Source: Calothrix sp. HK-06
GTDB taxonomy: Bacteria > Cyanobacteriota > Cyanobacteriia > Cyanobacteriales > Nostocaceae
Assembly (NCBI RefSeq): GCF_001904745.1
Contig: NZ_MRCD01000094.1
Location: forward strand, 1 to 34,549
Length of the DNA stretch: 34,549 bases
Direction of reading: 5' to 3'
Numbering within the stretch: position 1 is the first letter of the stretch; each line of letters opens with the position of its first letter. The notes below the pieces were generated by a model. The model did not search any database, was not told the origin of the DNA, and worked only from the letters and a program-made list of their open reading frames with translations. Shown here piece by piece: positions 1-9,066 of the stretch. The translations under genes were made by a program, and so were the position numbers.

Positions 1-54
1 TTTATATTTTAAATCAAGTGAACATAAATTTCATTAACTCACTAGGGGGTTTCA

Positions 55-1524
55 ATGCTCGATAAACTCGATAAAGTCGATCATGCCGAAAATATTCCCC
101 AAGATATTCCTGATGATACACGCAACGATACTTCTGACGGTATAGTTCCCAGCGCTGTTCCCAAAACAAAAAAAAGAAAGTTTGGAAAAGCTCTTTTTAT
201 GTTAGCTACTTTACTTGTAGTTGGGGGCATTGGTGTAGGTGTTACACATAATATTACCAAACCGAAGCAAGAAAAACCATCTCGCAGCGCTAGACTTAGA
301 AATGTACCTGTAATAGTTGCCCAAGTAACAACTAAAAGTATTCCTGTCCAGCTACAAGCTATTGGTAATGTCCAGGCTTATAACACAGTTTCTGTTACAC
401 CACAAGCTGGTGGACAAATTACTGGAATATTCTTTAAAAAAGGACAGGATGTTAAAAAAGGTCAATTACTGTTTACATTAGACCCACGTACTCAAAATGC
501 CGCTATCGACCAGGCAAAAGGCACCATACAAAAAGATTTGGCACTGATACAACAAGCAAGGGCAACTTATCAAAAAGATTTAACACAAGTACAACAAGCC
601 AAAGCAAATCTTGCCAAAGACCAAGCACAATCTGCATTCGCCCAAGCACAAAGTAATCGCTATAGTTCATTATTAAAAGAAGGCGCCGTTACTCAGGCAG
701 ATACACAGCAATATCAAGCTAATGCAAAAGCTGCGAGTGCTGGTTTAGATGCTGATAAACAAGCAATAGCAAATGCTCAATCACAATTAGGTGTTGATCA
801 AGCTGCAATTCAAAATGCTCAAAGCGTTCTCGCTAGTGACCAAGCAGCGCTAAAAGCTGCTACTGTTCAAGCAACCTATACTAAAATCTATTCTCCCATC
901 GATGGACGTGTAGGTGACATTCTCGTGACTACAGGTAATGTCGTTCAAGCTAACAACAACACTACTCCTTTAGTCAAAATAAATCAAATTCGTCCGATTC
1001 AAGTTTCTTTCTCAATTCCTGAAAAAGACTTGTCTTTAATCCAAAAGTATGCGTCGGGAAGCAAATTACCAGTTAGTGTCAATTTTCCCAATAGCAAGCG
1101 TACCATATCAGGTTTACTAAACTTCGTAAATAATACCGTAGATAACACCACAGGTACTATTCAATTAATAGGCACTTTTGATAACGCCGAAGAAAATCTC
1201 TTCCCCGGACAATATGTAAACGCAACATTAACTCTCACAACCAAACAGAATGCAACAGTTGTTCCTTCTCAAGCAGTTCAACAAGGTCCAAACGGCAAGT
1301 TTGTGTTTGTAGTTGATACTGATACGAACAAAGTGAAAAATGTACCTGTCACAACTGGTGATAGCTATAACGGTTTTGATGAAATTACACAAAGTGTCAA
1401 ACCTGGGGATACAGTTGTCATCGACGGTCAGTCAAACTTGGTTGATGGTAGCAAGGTACAAATTAAAACAGATATAAATGGTGGACAAAAACAACAAGGA
1501 GATATTTTGAATGAATCTTTCTGA
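55..1524 (+). CDS. RND efflux periplasmic adaptor (HlyD/AcrA/MdtA family)
   Basis: Membrane-fusion subunit that links an inner-membrane RND pump to an outer-membrane channel. The 489-residue protein has a polar, Asp-rich N-terminus (1-40), one membrane segment at about 45-64, and a lipoyl-like half-motif around 112-144 (QAGGQITGIFFKKGQDVKKG). A long Gln/Ala-rich alpha-hairpin follows (about 145-270), then the second lipoyl half and the beta-barrel (VPSQAVQQG near 402). The uncleaved N-terminal anchor differs from the lipid anchor of AcrA. The ATG follows an AGGGGG stretch about 6 bases upstream. The gene overlaps the next pump gene by 14 bases, so the two are translationally coupled. The substrate cannot be told from sequence, and no TolC-like gene is in the window. 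Confidence 0.92.
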   Translation: MLDKLDKVDHAENIPQDIPDDTRNDTSDGIVPSAVPKTKKRKFGKALFMLATLLVVGGIGVGVTHNITKPKQEKPSRSARLRNVPVIVAQVTTKSIPVQLQAIGNVQAYNTVSVTPQAGGQITGIFFKKGQDVKKGQLLFTLDPRTQNAAIDQAKGTIQKDLALIQQARATYQKDLTQVQQAKANLAKDQAQSAFAQAQSNRYSSLLKEGAVTQADTQQYQANAKAASAGLDADKQAIANAQSQLGVDQAAIQNAQSVLASDQAALKAATVQATYTKIYSPIDGRVGDILVTTGNVVQANNNTTPLVKINQIRPIQVSFSIPEKDLSLIQKYASGSKLPVSVNFPNSKRTISGLLNFVNNTVDNTTGTIQLIGTFDNAEENLFPGQYVNATLTLTTKQNATVVPSQAVQQGPNGKFVFVVDTDTNKVKNVPVTTGDSYNGFDEITQSVKPGDTVVIDGQSNLVDGSKVQIKTDINGGQKQQGDILNESF

Positions 1525-4500
1525 GTTGTACATTAAGCGCCCCATCATGACAACGCTTGTCATGGTCAGCATTGTCATCTTTGGGTTTATGGCTTATCGG
1601 TTACTACCAATTAGTGACTTACCCAACGTTGATTTTCCCACAATTCAAGTTACCGCTTCAAGACCTGGTGCCAGTGCTGAAACAATGGCATCATCGGTAA
1701 CACGACCAATGGAAAAGCAGTTTTCAGCAATTCCAGGTTTATCAACGCTTTCATCAACTTCGGCAATGGGTAGTACCCAAATAACGCTTCAGTTTGACCT
1801 CAACCGCAACATCGATGACGCTGCACAAGATGTTCAAGCTGCACTTTCGGCAATAGGAGGACAAATACCCAAAGATTTACCAAACCCTCCAACGTACAGC
1901 AAAGTAAACCCAGCCGACCAACCAATATTATATTTATATATAGATTCCCCAACCCTACCACTATCAAAAGTCAACGATTTTACCGAAACTTACATAGCTG
2001 AGAAATTATCTACCATCAACGGTGTTGCTCAAGTACAAGTTTACGGTTCACAAAAATATGCTGTTCGGGTGCAACTCGATCCGCAAAAGTTAGCGACATA
2101 TCAAGTTGGTCTCGACCAAATTCAAACCAGCATTCAACAAGGTAACGTAGACTTACCTACAGGAAGTCTTTCCGGAACTTACAAAAGTCGAACAATTCAA
2201 GCTAACGGTCAATTAAAAGATGCAGCAGCATACCGCGCGCTCATCGTAGCTTACCGTAACGGCACCCCCATTTATCTCAACCAGCTTGGTAATGTTATTG
2301 ATAACGTTCAAAACAATAAGGTTGCTAGTTGGTATAATAACGAACAAGCCTTAATTCTTGCAATTCGGCGCCAACCAGGTACAAACACCGTAGAAGTAGT
2401 AGACACCATTAAAAAGCTACTACCTGACTTACAATCTCAAATTCCCGGTTCCATTCGAGTCGGTATTCTCTACGATGCTTCCGAGTCAATTACAGATTCA
2501 GTAAATGATGTACGCTTCACACTGGTTCTCACAATTGCCTTAGTTATCTTAGTAATTTTCTTATTCCTCCGCAATCTCTCAGCTACCTTCATTCCAAGTT
2601 TAGCCCTACCAGTTTCACTGATAGGTACATTCGCAGTAATGTACTTCCTGGGATATTCTCTCGACAACCTATCATTAATGGCATTAACACTATCAGTAGG
2701 TTTCGTCGTAGATGATGCCATCGTGATGCTAGAGAACATTATCCGTCACATGGAAATGGGAGAGGCGCCTCTTGAAGCAGCATTAAACGGTTCAAAGGAA
2801 ATCAGCTTTACTATTTTATCAATGACAATCTCATTGGTAGCAGTATTTATTCCAATGCTGTTCATGAACGGATTATTGGGAAGATTATTCCATGAATTTG
2901 CCGTTACCATCGCCGTATCTATATTAGTATCGGGGTTCGTCTCACTCTCATTAACCCCAATGCTATGCAGTCGCTTTGTTCGTCCACCTAACCACGGGCG
3001 CCGAAGTCGATTGTACCAAGCTTCCGAAGCTGTATTTGATGGCTTACTAAATTTATACGATTGGAGTTTAAAATTAGTACTGAAATATCATCGAACAGCA
3101 ATGATATTGTCAGGTGCAATATTTATCGTAACTATATATTTATTTATCATCGTACCAAAAGGCTTTATACCTAGCGAAGACACCGGACAAATTATTGGTA
3201 CCGTGCAAGCAGCACAAGATATATCCTTTGATAACTTAGTACAGCACCAACAAGAAGTTTCTAAATTAATTAGTCAAAACCCCAACGTCGAAGCAGTCAA
3301 CACTACTATTGGGGGAAGTACCAGCGCAAGTGGAAGTTCAGGAGTACAAGCAGGAAACACAGGTAACTTATTTATTCGTCTTAAAGAGCGTGCGAAGCGT
3401 CAAAATACTGCAGATGAGGTTGTCCAACAACTGCGTACCAAATTAACATCAGTACCAGGAGTACAAGTTTATCTACAAAACCCACCTGCCATACCCGTTG
3501 GTACACAGCAGTCAACCGGACTTTACCAGCTAACATTCCAAACACCCAACGGTAATACATTAAGTCAATATATACCGCAACTCGTTACGCAACTAAAAAC
3601 TAGACCAGAAATTCAAGACGTTAACAGCGACTTACAATTAACCTCACAAATTAAAGTAAACATCAACCGTGACCAAGCAACAACACTAGGAATAACAGCA
3701 CAACAAATAGAAACAGTATTAAGAAACGCTTACGGTTCCTACCAAGTATCCACCATCTACGGTACAAGTAACGAATACGAAGTTATTTTAGAACTACAAC
3801 CTGAGTACCAACAAGACCCCAACGCCTTACTAAAACTGTACATAAATTCCAGCACCGGACAACCAGTCCCTCTAAGTAGTATTGCCACATTAACCCAAAC
3901 GGTTACACCATTAATGATTAACCATTTTGGTCAAATGAACGCGGCAACAATATCCTTTAACCTGGCGCCGGGTGTATCCTTAGATAAAGCGAATAACGCC
4001 ATTGAGAATATAGTAAATGCCACAGTACCATCAGGTGTTACATATCAATATCAAGGTGCCTCGCAAGTATTCCAAGAGTCATTACCAAGCTTAGGTTTAC
4101 TCTTAGTAATAGCCATCTTTGTAATCTATTTAGTATTGGGTGTCTTATACGAAGACTTTATCCACCCCATCACAATTCTATCTGGCTTACCATCAGCAGG
4201 ATTCGGCGCCTTACTAACACTGTTAATGTTCGGAGTCGAATTAAACGTTTACTCCTTCATCGGCATTATATTACTAGTCGGTATCGTCAAGAAAAACGGC
4301 ATTATGATGGTGGACTTTGCAGTAGAAGCACAGCGCAACGAAGGCAAAAGTCCCAGAGATGCAATATACCAAGCATCGTTAGTAAGATTTCGTCCCATCA
4401 TGATGACCACAATGGCGGCATTAATGGGCACATTACCAATTGCTTTAGGATTTGGAGCAGGTTCTGAAGTAAGGCGCCCATTAGGTATTGCCGTAGTAGG

Positions 4501-4615
4501 AGGACTAGTCTTTTCACAGTTCTTAACGCTATATATAACACCAGTCTTCTTCACTTATATGGAAGCTGCACGTAAACACTTTACCAAGAGAAAACACACC
4601 TTGCAACGGATATAA
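1511..4615 (+). CDS. RND efflux permease (HAE1/MdtB-like), first copy
   Basis: Proton-driven inner-membrane multidrug pump subunit of 1034 residues, the normal length for AcrB/MdtB relatives. The N-terminus has the family start MNLSELYIKRPIMTTL. TM4 carries the proton-relay pair D401-D402 (GFVVDDAIVMLENI). TM10 has the conserved GIVKKNGIMMVDFA block with K927/K928. Two large periplasmic loops follow TM1 and TM7, as expected. It starts inside the adaptor gene and forms an operon with it. A closely similar paralogue follows, which recalls the MdtB-MdtC arrangement where two permeases form a heterotrimer; that pairing is inference. The stop codon lies inside an AACGGAT repeat shared with the end of the second pump gene. 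Confidence 0.95.
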   Translation: MNLSELYIKRPIMTTLVMVSIVIFGFMAYRLLPISDLPNVDFPTIQVTASRPGASAETMASSVTRPMEKQFSAIPGLSTLSSTSAMGSTQITLQFDLNRNIDDAAQDVQAALSAIGGQIPKDLPNPPTYSKVNPADQPILYLYIDSPTLPLSKVNDFTETYIAEKLSTINGVAQVQVYGSQKYAVRVQLDPQKLATYQVGLDQIQTSIQQGNVDLPTGSLSGTYKSRTIQANGQLKDAAAYRALIVAYRNGTPIYLNQLGNVIDNVQNNKVASWYNNEQALILAIRRQPGTNTVEVVDTIKKLLPDLQSQIPGSIRVGILYDASESITDSVNDVRFTLVLTIALVILVIFLFLRNLSATFIPSLALPVSLIGTFAVMYFLGYSLDNLSLMALTLSVGFVVDDAIVMLENIIRHMEMGEAPLEAALNGSKEISFTILSMTISLVAVFIPMLFMNGLLGRLFHEFAVTIAVSILVSGFVSLSLTPMLCSRFVRPPNHGRRSRLYQASEAVFDGLLNLYDWSLKLVLKYHRTAMILSGAIFIVTIYLFIIVPKGFIPSEDTGQIIGTVQAAQDISFDNLVQHQQEVSKLISQNPNVEAVNTTIGGSTSASGSSGVQAGNTGNLFIRLKERAKRQNTADEVVQQLRTKLTSVPGVQVYLQNPPAIPVGTQQSTGLYQLTFQTPNGNTLSQYIPQLVTQLKTRPEIQDVNSDLQLTSQIKVNINRDQATTLGITAQQIETVLRNAYGSYQVSTIYGTSNEYEVILELQPEYQQDPNALLKLYINSSTGQPVPLSSIATLTQTVTPLMINHFGQMNAATISFNLAPGVSLDKANNAIENIVNATVPSGVTYQYQGASQVFQESLPSLGLLLVIAIFVIYLVLGVLYEDFIHPITILSGLPSAGFGALLTLLMFGVELNVYSFIGIILLVGIVKKNGIMMVDFAVEAQRNEGKSPRDAIYQASLVRFRPIMMTTMAALMGTLPIALGFGAGSEVRRPLGIAVVGGLVFSQFLTLYITPVFFTYMEAARKHFTKRKHTLQRI

Positions 4616-4728
4616 CGGATGTAACGGATAAGTTGTTAGTTACAAACAAAAATATGCTTATTTAAAATCAGTTACTGGTTACAAACAAAAATATGGTCGT
4701 TTAAAATCAGTTATCCGTTACATCCGTT
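4614..4728. repeat. 18-bp inverted repeat enclosing a 39-bp-period tandem duplication
   Basis: An 18-bp arm at 4614-4631 (AACGGATGTAACGGATAA) is perfectly complementary to 4711-4728. Between them two 36-bp copies (4639-4674 and 4678-4713) repeat with a period of 39 and differ at three positions. AACGGAT heptamers continue outside both arms. The left arm overlaps the stop of the first pump gene. A 17-bp copy recurs at 7844-7860, at the end of the second pump gene. The spacer could fold into a large hairpin and lower expression of the second pump, or it may just be a repeat insertion. Confidence 0.85.
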
Positions 4729-4760
4729 CATTATCCGTTGCCAACAAGGATATCAATTAT

Positions 4761-7700
4761 ATGAATCTATCAGAAATATTTATCCGGCGCCCAGTGATGA
4801 CGACCCTAACAATGGTAGGTATCGTCATCTTCGGATTAATGAGTTACATGTTACTACCAATAAGCGACCTACCCAGCATTGATTTTCCCACAATTCAAGT
4901 TACCGCTAGCTTACCCGGCGCCACACCAGATACAATGGCAGCATCAGTTGCCACACCATTAGAAAAACAATTTTCTAGCATCGCAGGTATAGACTCATTC
5001 AACTCCACCAGTTCACTTGGCAGTACAAATATAACTTTACAATTTAACTTAGACCGCAATATAACTCAAGCAGCCAAAGACGTACAAGCAGCAATAAATG
5101 CAGCAGCAAGTGAGTTGCCCGCAGGACTACCACGCTTACCAACTTACCGTAAAGTCAATCCAAGCGCGGCGCCTATCTTATATTTATATCTATATTCAAA
5201 AACACTTCCCATTTCTACAGTCGATGAATATGCAGAAATAACCGTTGGTCAACCAATATCAATGGTTAATGGAGTCGCACAAGTACAAGTGTTTGGATCA
5301 AAACAGTACGCAGTGCGTGTACAAGTAGACCCAAAAGAGTTAGCAAGTCGTGGTATTGGTATCGACCAAGTACAAACTGCTCTTCAACAGGCAAACGTTA
5401 GTTTACCAACGGGTATACTTTCAGGAAAATATAAAAGCTATATAGTAAATGCAGACGGTCAATTAACGAATGCTGCTGCTTATCGAAAACTAATTGTATC
5501 CTACAAAAACGGTGCTGCGGTACGTTTAGAAGATGTAGGACAAGTTATTGACAGCATTCAAAATATAAATTCTTCTAATGCTTATAATGGCAACCCTTCG
5601 GTAGTTTTAGCAATACAGCGTCAACCCAATACAAATACAGTAGCAATCGTTGATGCAATCAAAAACTTAATGCCAACTTTGCGCGAACAAGTTCCTCAAG
5701 CAATTGAAATGGGGATTTTCTACGACCGTTCAGAATCTATTCGCGCGTCTGTAGATGACGTAAAATTTACCTTACTACTAACGATTGCTTTAGTAGTGAT
5801 GGTAATATTTATCTTCCTGCGAAACATTTCAGCTACAGTAATACCAAGTTTAGCACTACCAATCGCTCTAATTGGCACCTTCGCAGTAATGTATTTATCG
5901 GGTTACTCGTTAGATAACCTTTCATTAATGGCATTAACGCTATCAGTAGGGTTTGTCGTGGATGATGCGGTAGTAGTGCTTGAAAATATAGTTCGCTACC
6001 AAGAAATGGGAGAAACACCTTTAGAAGCAGCATTAAAAGGTTCTAGAGAAATTGGCTTTACGATAGTATCAATGACATTATCGTTAGTTGCCGTATTTAT
6101 CCCCATCATATTTATGGGTGGGATATTAGGGAAATTATTCCATGAATTTGCCGTTACTATCTCTGTAGCAATATTAGTATCGGGGTTTGTGTCACTTTCA
6201 TTGACCCCAATGTTATGTAGCCGATTTTTAACTTCACATCATAATAACTCGAATCGATTTTACCGAGCGTTCGAGTCGGGTTTTGACTTAGTGCAAAAAG
6301 TTTACGCATCCACTCTCAAAACAGTACTGAAATATCATGTCTTAACTTTAATAACTTCATTCGTGATTTTAGTACTGACGTGTTACTTAGCCACAGTTGT
6401 TCAGAAAGGGTTTATACCAACCCAAGATACCGGACAAATTACAGCAAACACGAAAGCAGCGCAAGATATATCTTACGAAGCGATGTTGAAACATCAACAA
6501 GCAGTCATTGATATAATTCGCAAAGACCCAAACGTCAAAGCAGTAAATTCCACAGTGGGTGCAGCAGGACCGAATGGGTCAGTAAATAGTGGACGTATAA
6601 TTATACGATTAAAACCATTTTCTCAACGGCGCCTAAATTCAGACCAAATAATTCAAAAACTGCGGCCAAAAGTTTCAAAAATACCAGGTTTGCGAGTATT
6701 AATGCAGTCTCCACCAGCAATAGCGATAGGAGGACAGCAAACAAACGCAGTCTATCAATACACATTACAAAGTTTAGACTCATCACTCTTAGCTCAATAT
6801 GTCCCCAAACTCGAAGAGAAAATGAAAACTTTACGGGGACTTCAGGATGTTAACAGTACATTAGAATTAAGCAGTCCACGGATTCAAGTAAATATAGATC
6901 GAAATAAAGCATCAACATTAGGGGTAACAGCATCACAAATAGAAAGTGCGCTAGCAAGTGCTTTTAGTTCAGGACAAGTTTCATTAATATACACACCCAC
7001 CGACCAATTCCAAGTTATCCTCGAAGTACTACCGCAATTCCAACGCGATATTAGTGCCATCTCATCATTATATATACGTTCCAGTTCAGGAAACTTAGTA
7101 CCATTAAGTGCAGTAGCAAACTTCAGCCAAAGCGTCACTCCACTTAGCCTGAGTCATCAAGGAGAAATACCAAGTGCGACAATATCATATAACCTGGCGC
7201 CAGGTACATCACTCGATGAAGCAAACCAACAAATAACCAAACTAGCAGCTTCGATATTACCATCAACCATTACAGGAGGATTTCAAGGAGGCGCCAAAGC
7301 ATTCCAACAATCGACGCAAAGCTTAGGATTACTCTTAATAGTATCCATCGCCGTCATATACTTAATCCTGGGAATATTATACGAAGACTTCATTCACCCA
7401 CTAACAATTCTTTCAGGACTACCAAGTGCAGGATTCGGCGCCATACTAACATTAATATTATTTGACGTAGAATTAAACGTTTACTCCTTCATCGGCATCA
7501 TCTTACTAATAGGTATCGTCAAGAAAAACGGTATTATGATGGTAGACTTTGCCATAGAAGCACAGCGTAACGAAGCTAAAAGCCCATACGATGCAATATA
7601 CCAAGCTTGCTTAGTTAGATTTCGACCCATCATGATGACCACAATGGCAGCATTAATGGGCACATTACCAATTGCACTCGGACTAGGAGCAGGTTCAGAA

Positions 7701-7865
7701 ACAAGGCGCCCACTTGGTATTGCCGTAGTAGGGGGACTAGTATTTTCACAGATACTAACTTTATATTTAACACCAGTATATTACCTATACATGGAAGCAT
7801 TCCGAAACTTCCTATCAAAAAGAAAAACTAGGCAAAGGATTGCAACGGATGTAACGGATAGTTAA
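4761..7865 (+). CDS. RND efflux permease (HAE1/MdtC-like), second copy
   Basis: Second proton-driven RND pump subunit, also 1034 residues, colinear with the first and clearly a tandem paralogue. It keeps the start block (MNLSEIFIRRPVMTTL), the TM4 proton-relay pair D401-D402 (GFVVDDAVVVLENI) and the TM10 block GIVKKNGIMMVDFA with K921/K922, so it should be active. It probably uses the upstream adaptor, because no second adaptor is present. It lies 145 bases after the first pump, beyond a repeat-rich spacer. The last residues (ATDVTDS) are encoded by the AACGGATGTAACGGATA repeat, so the repeat appears to have supplied a new C-terminus and stop. Confidence 0.95.
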   Translation: MNLSEIFIRRPVMTTLTMVGIVIFGLMSYMLLPISDLPSIDFPTIQVTASLPGATPDTMAASVATPLEKQFSSIAGIDSFNSTSSLGSTNITLQFNLDRNITQAAKDVQAAINAAASELPAGLPRLPTYRKVNPSAAPILYLYLYSKTLPISTVDEYAEITVGQPISMVNGVAQVQVFGSKQYAVRVQVDPKELASRGIGIDQVQTALQQANVSLPTGILSGKYKSYIVNADGQLTNAAAYRKLIVSYKNGAAVRLEDVGQVIDSIQNINSSNAYNGNPSVVLAIQRQPNTNTVAIVDAIKNLMPTLREQVPQAIEMGIFYDRSESIRASVDDVKFTLLLTIALVVMVIFIFLRNISATVIPSLALPIALIGTFAVMYLSGYSLDNLSLMALTLSVGFVVDDAVVVLENIVRYQEMGETPLEAALKGSREIGFTIVSMTLSLVAVFIPIIFMGGILGKLFHEFAVTISVAILVSGFVSLSLTPMLCSRFLTSHHNNSNRFYRAFESGFDLVQKVYASTLKTVLKYHVLTLITSFVILVLTCYLATVVQKGFIPTQDTGQITANTKAAQDISYEAMLKHQQAVIDIIRKDPNVKAVNSTVGAAGPNGSVNSGRIIIRLKPFSQRRLNSDQIIQKLRPKVSKIPGLRVLMQSPPAIAIGGQQTNAVYQYTLQSLDSSLLAQYVPKLEEKMKTLRGLQDVNSTLELSSPRIQVNIDRNKASTLGVTASQIESALASAFSSGQVSLIYTPTDQFQVILEVLPQFQRDISAISSLYIRSSSGNLVPLSAVANFSQSVTPLSLSHQGEIPSATISYNLAPGTSLDEANQQITKLAASILPSTITGGFQGGAKAFQQSTQSLGLLLIVSIAVIYLILGILYEDFIHPLTILSGLPSAGFGAILTLILFDVELNVYSFIGIILLIGIVKKNGIMMVDFAIEAQRNEAKSPYDAIYQACLVRFRPIMMTTMAALMGTLPIALGLGAGSETRRPLGIAVVGGLVFSQILTLYLTPVYYLYMEAFRNFLSKRKTRQRIATDVTDS
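7844..7860. repeat. Third copy of the AACGGATGTAACGGATA repeat
   Basis: These 17 bases are identical to the left arm of the inverted repeat at 4614-4631. They encode the final residues of the second RND pump just before its TAG stop. Homologous recombination between the copies could delete or duplicate the intervening pump gene. Confidence 0.8.
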
Positions 7866-7876
7866 TTTATAAATGT

Positions 7877-7899
7877 GGGACGGGCATCCTGCCTGTCCT
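7877..7899. repeat. Dispersed hairpin repeat (GGGCATCC/GCCTGTCC type)
   Basis: Contains GGACGGGCA, then TCC, then TGCCTGTCC, a 9-bp stem with one mismatch. It belongs to the same loose family as elements at 12962, 19199, 29896 and 33678 in this window. It lies between the second pump stop and the PstS remnant. Confidence 0.65.
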
Positions 7900-7917
7900 T
7901 TCAAGCACTGATTAATA

Positions 7918-8121
7918 ATGCGTAACCGCAAAAATATACTAAATATCGTCGTAGCAATAATAATTATATTATTGGCTTGCACAGGTATATTATCCTTAAT
8001 GTCAATTCTTGTACATCCCGTTTCCTTAACAGGAGCAGGCGCCTCGTTTCCTCAAGTAATTTATTCTACGTGGTCTCGTGATGGCAACACAATTATGAAT
8101 CATACTATATACCACAGCTGA
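7918..8121 (+). pseudogene. Truncated PstS-like phosphate-binding protein (N-terminal remnant)
   Basis: The 67-residue ORF has a charged start and a hydrophobic segment (about 8-33), like a signal sequence. Residues 37-52 (LTGAGASFPQVIYSTW) match the highly conserved N-terminus of mature PstS/SphX phosphate-binding proteins of the Pst ABC transporter. Homology stops soon after residue 52. Intact family members have over 300 residues. The reading frame ends at 8121, overlapping the 3' end of the convergent GUN4-domain gene by 17 bases. No pstC, pstA or pstB is nearby. It is best read as the broken end of a lost pstS, perhaps cut off when the neighbouring module arrived. A short exported peptide is a less likely alternative. 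Confidence 0.6.
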
Positions 8122-9049
8122 GAATTCTAGACATATAGGCGCGTCGATCACCACTACCCTGCCAATTTACGAACCAAGGGAACTGCCCTTCTGGAGTACT
8201 AAAAGAATATTCAGGTATATACATATAGTAAAACTCACCCTTCTCATTTAACTTTCCCCAGCCAACTTGAATCATAAATTTATCAAGATTTTTGTTTACA
8301 TCACTTGATTGGAAAATGCGACTCTGAGTACTAAAACCAAAGCGTTTTTTGGAGTATTTTGTCCAAAGATTATCTATAGCACGTAAATCTTCGCATGGAA
8401 AATTATTATAGTCAGCTGCTTGAAGACTACGTTTTTCCCATTGACCAGCCACTCCCCACATCCTGTCCGCAGTTTCCACATCAGCGTCTTTCCATCTTCC
8501 TTGTGATAGTAAATTTTGTAGTTGAATGTAACGTGGGTTAACCGACTCCGTTTTATAAAACCCTGCAAAACTAGCTAACCCAATTAGAAAAATAGCTCCA
8601 CCAGTTAACCAATAAAGTTTTTTCGATTGAGATTTTGCTTCAGTTGATTGATTAGGAGAATTAGTTCTGAATTCAGGAATAGCATTAGGTGTTGGGGAGG
8701 TTGTTTGCTCTGTAGAGTTTGAATTTGAATAATTCTGTTCATACTCTAGGTTACAATTAAATTTTTCTGCGATTTCTTTTAAAAGAGATTCACGTCGTCC
8801 TCCCTTAAAAATAGGTTCTAGTTCTTTAACACAAAGCTGACAAAGAGCTTTTGTATTTCCTACATCATTTAAATGATTAATTAAATTTATGGCAAAGCTC
8901 TCATCTGTAGGGTCATTTATAAACCCAAGTTGCCTGTAGTAAGTAATTCCAATTCTTATACATAGTGCTTCTCGTGTTCTTACTTTTGAGCTAATTAGTA
9001 ATAGGTCTACTAACGTCGCTATGTCATCTGAGTTTAATTCTTGTGGCAT
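8105..9049 (-). CDS. Membrane-anchored GUN4-domain protein with N-terminal adaptor (EAD-like) domain
   Basis: The 314-residue protein has three parts. Residues 6-100 are a helical adaptor domain (EALCIRIGI...LGF...ALCQLC..LE..FKGGR) clearly homologous to the C-terminus of the adjacent CHAT protease. Residues 101-143 are a Ser/Thr/Asn-rich linker, followed by one membrane segment (about 145-165). Residues 173-314 are a GUN4 domain, with LLSQGRWKDAD, FPCEDLRAIDNLW, RFGFSTQSRIFQS and VGWG. GUN4 proteins bind porphyrins and activate Mg-chelatase, but stand-alone Gun4 lacks the anchor and adaptor, so this is not the housekeeping gun4. It starts 17 bases after the CHAT gene stop, so the two are co-transcribed. 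Orientation puts the adaptor on one side of the membrane and GUN4 on the other. The role, perhaps effector or tetrapyrrole sensor, is inference. Confidence 0.85.
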   Translation of the reverse strand: MPQELNSDDIATLVDLLLISSKVRTREALCIRIGITYYRQLGFINDPTDESFAINLINHLNDVGNTKALCQLCVKELEPIFKGGRRESLLKEIAEKFNCNLEYEQNYSNSNSTEQTTSPTPNAIPEFRTNSPNQSTEAKSQSKKLYWLTGGAIFLIGLASFAGFYKTESVNPRYIQLQNLLSQGRWKDADVETADRMWGVAGQWEKRSLQAADYNNFPCEDLRAIDNLWTKYSKKRFGFSTQSRIFQSSDVNKNLDKFMIQVGWGKLNEKGEFYYMYIPEYSFSTPEGQFPWFVNWQGSGDRRAYMSRILSCGI

Positions 9050-9066
9050 ATTTATAATTCACCAAA

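Noticed and set aside
4249-4554. Minus-strand ORF inside the first RND pump
   Set aside because: It is antisense to the conserved TM10-12 region of the pump; a similar shadow recurs in the second pump.
4639-4713. Possible CRISPR array
   Set aside because: Only two direct copies with a 3-base gap and no spacers; no cas genes.
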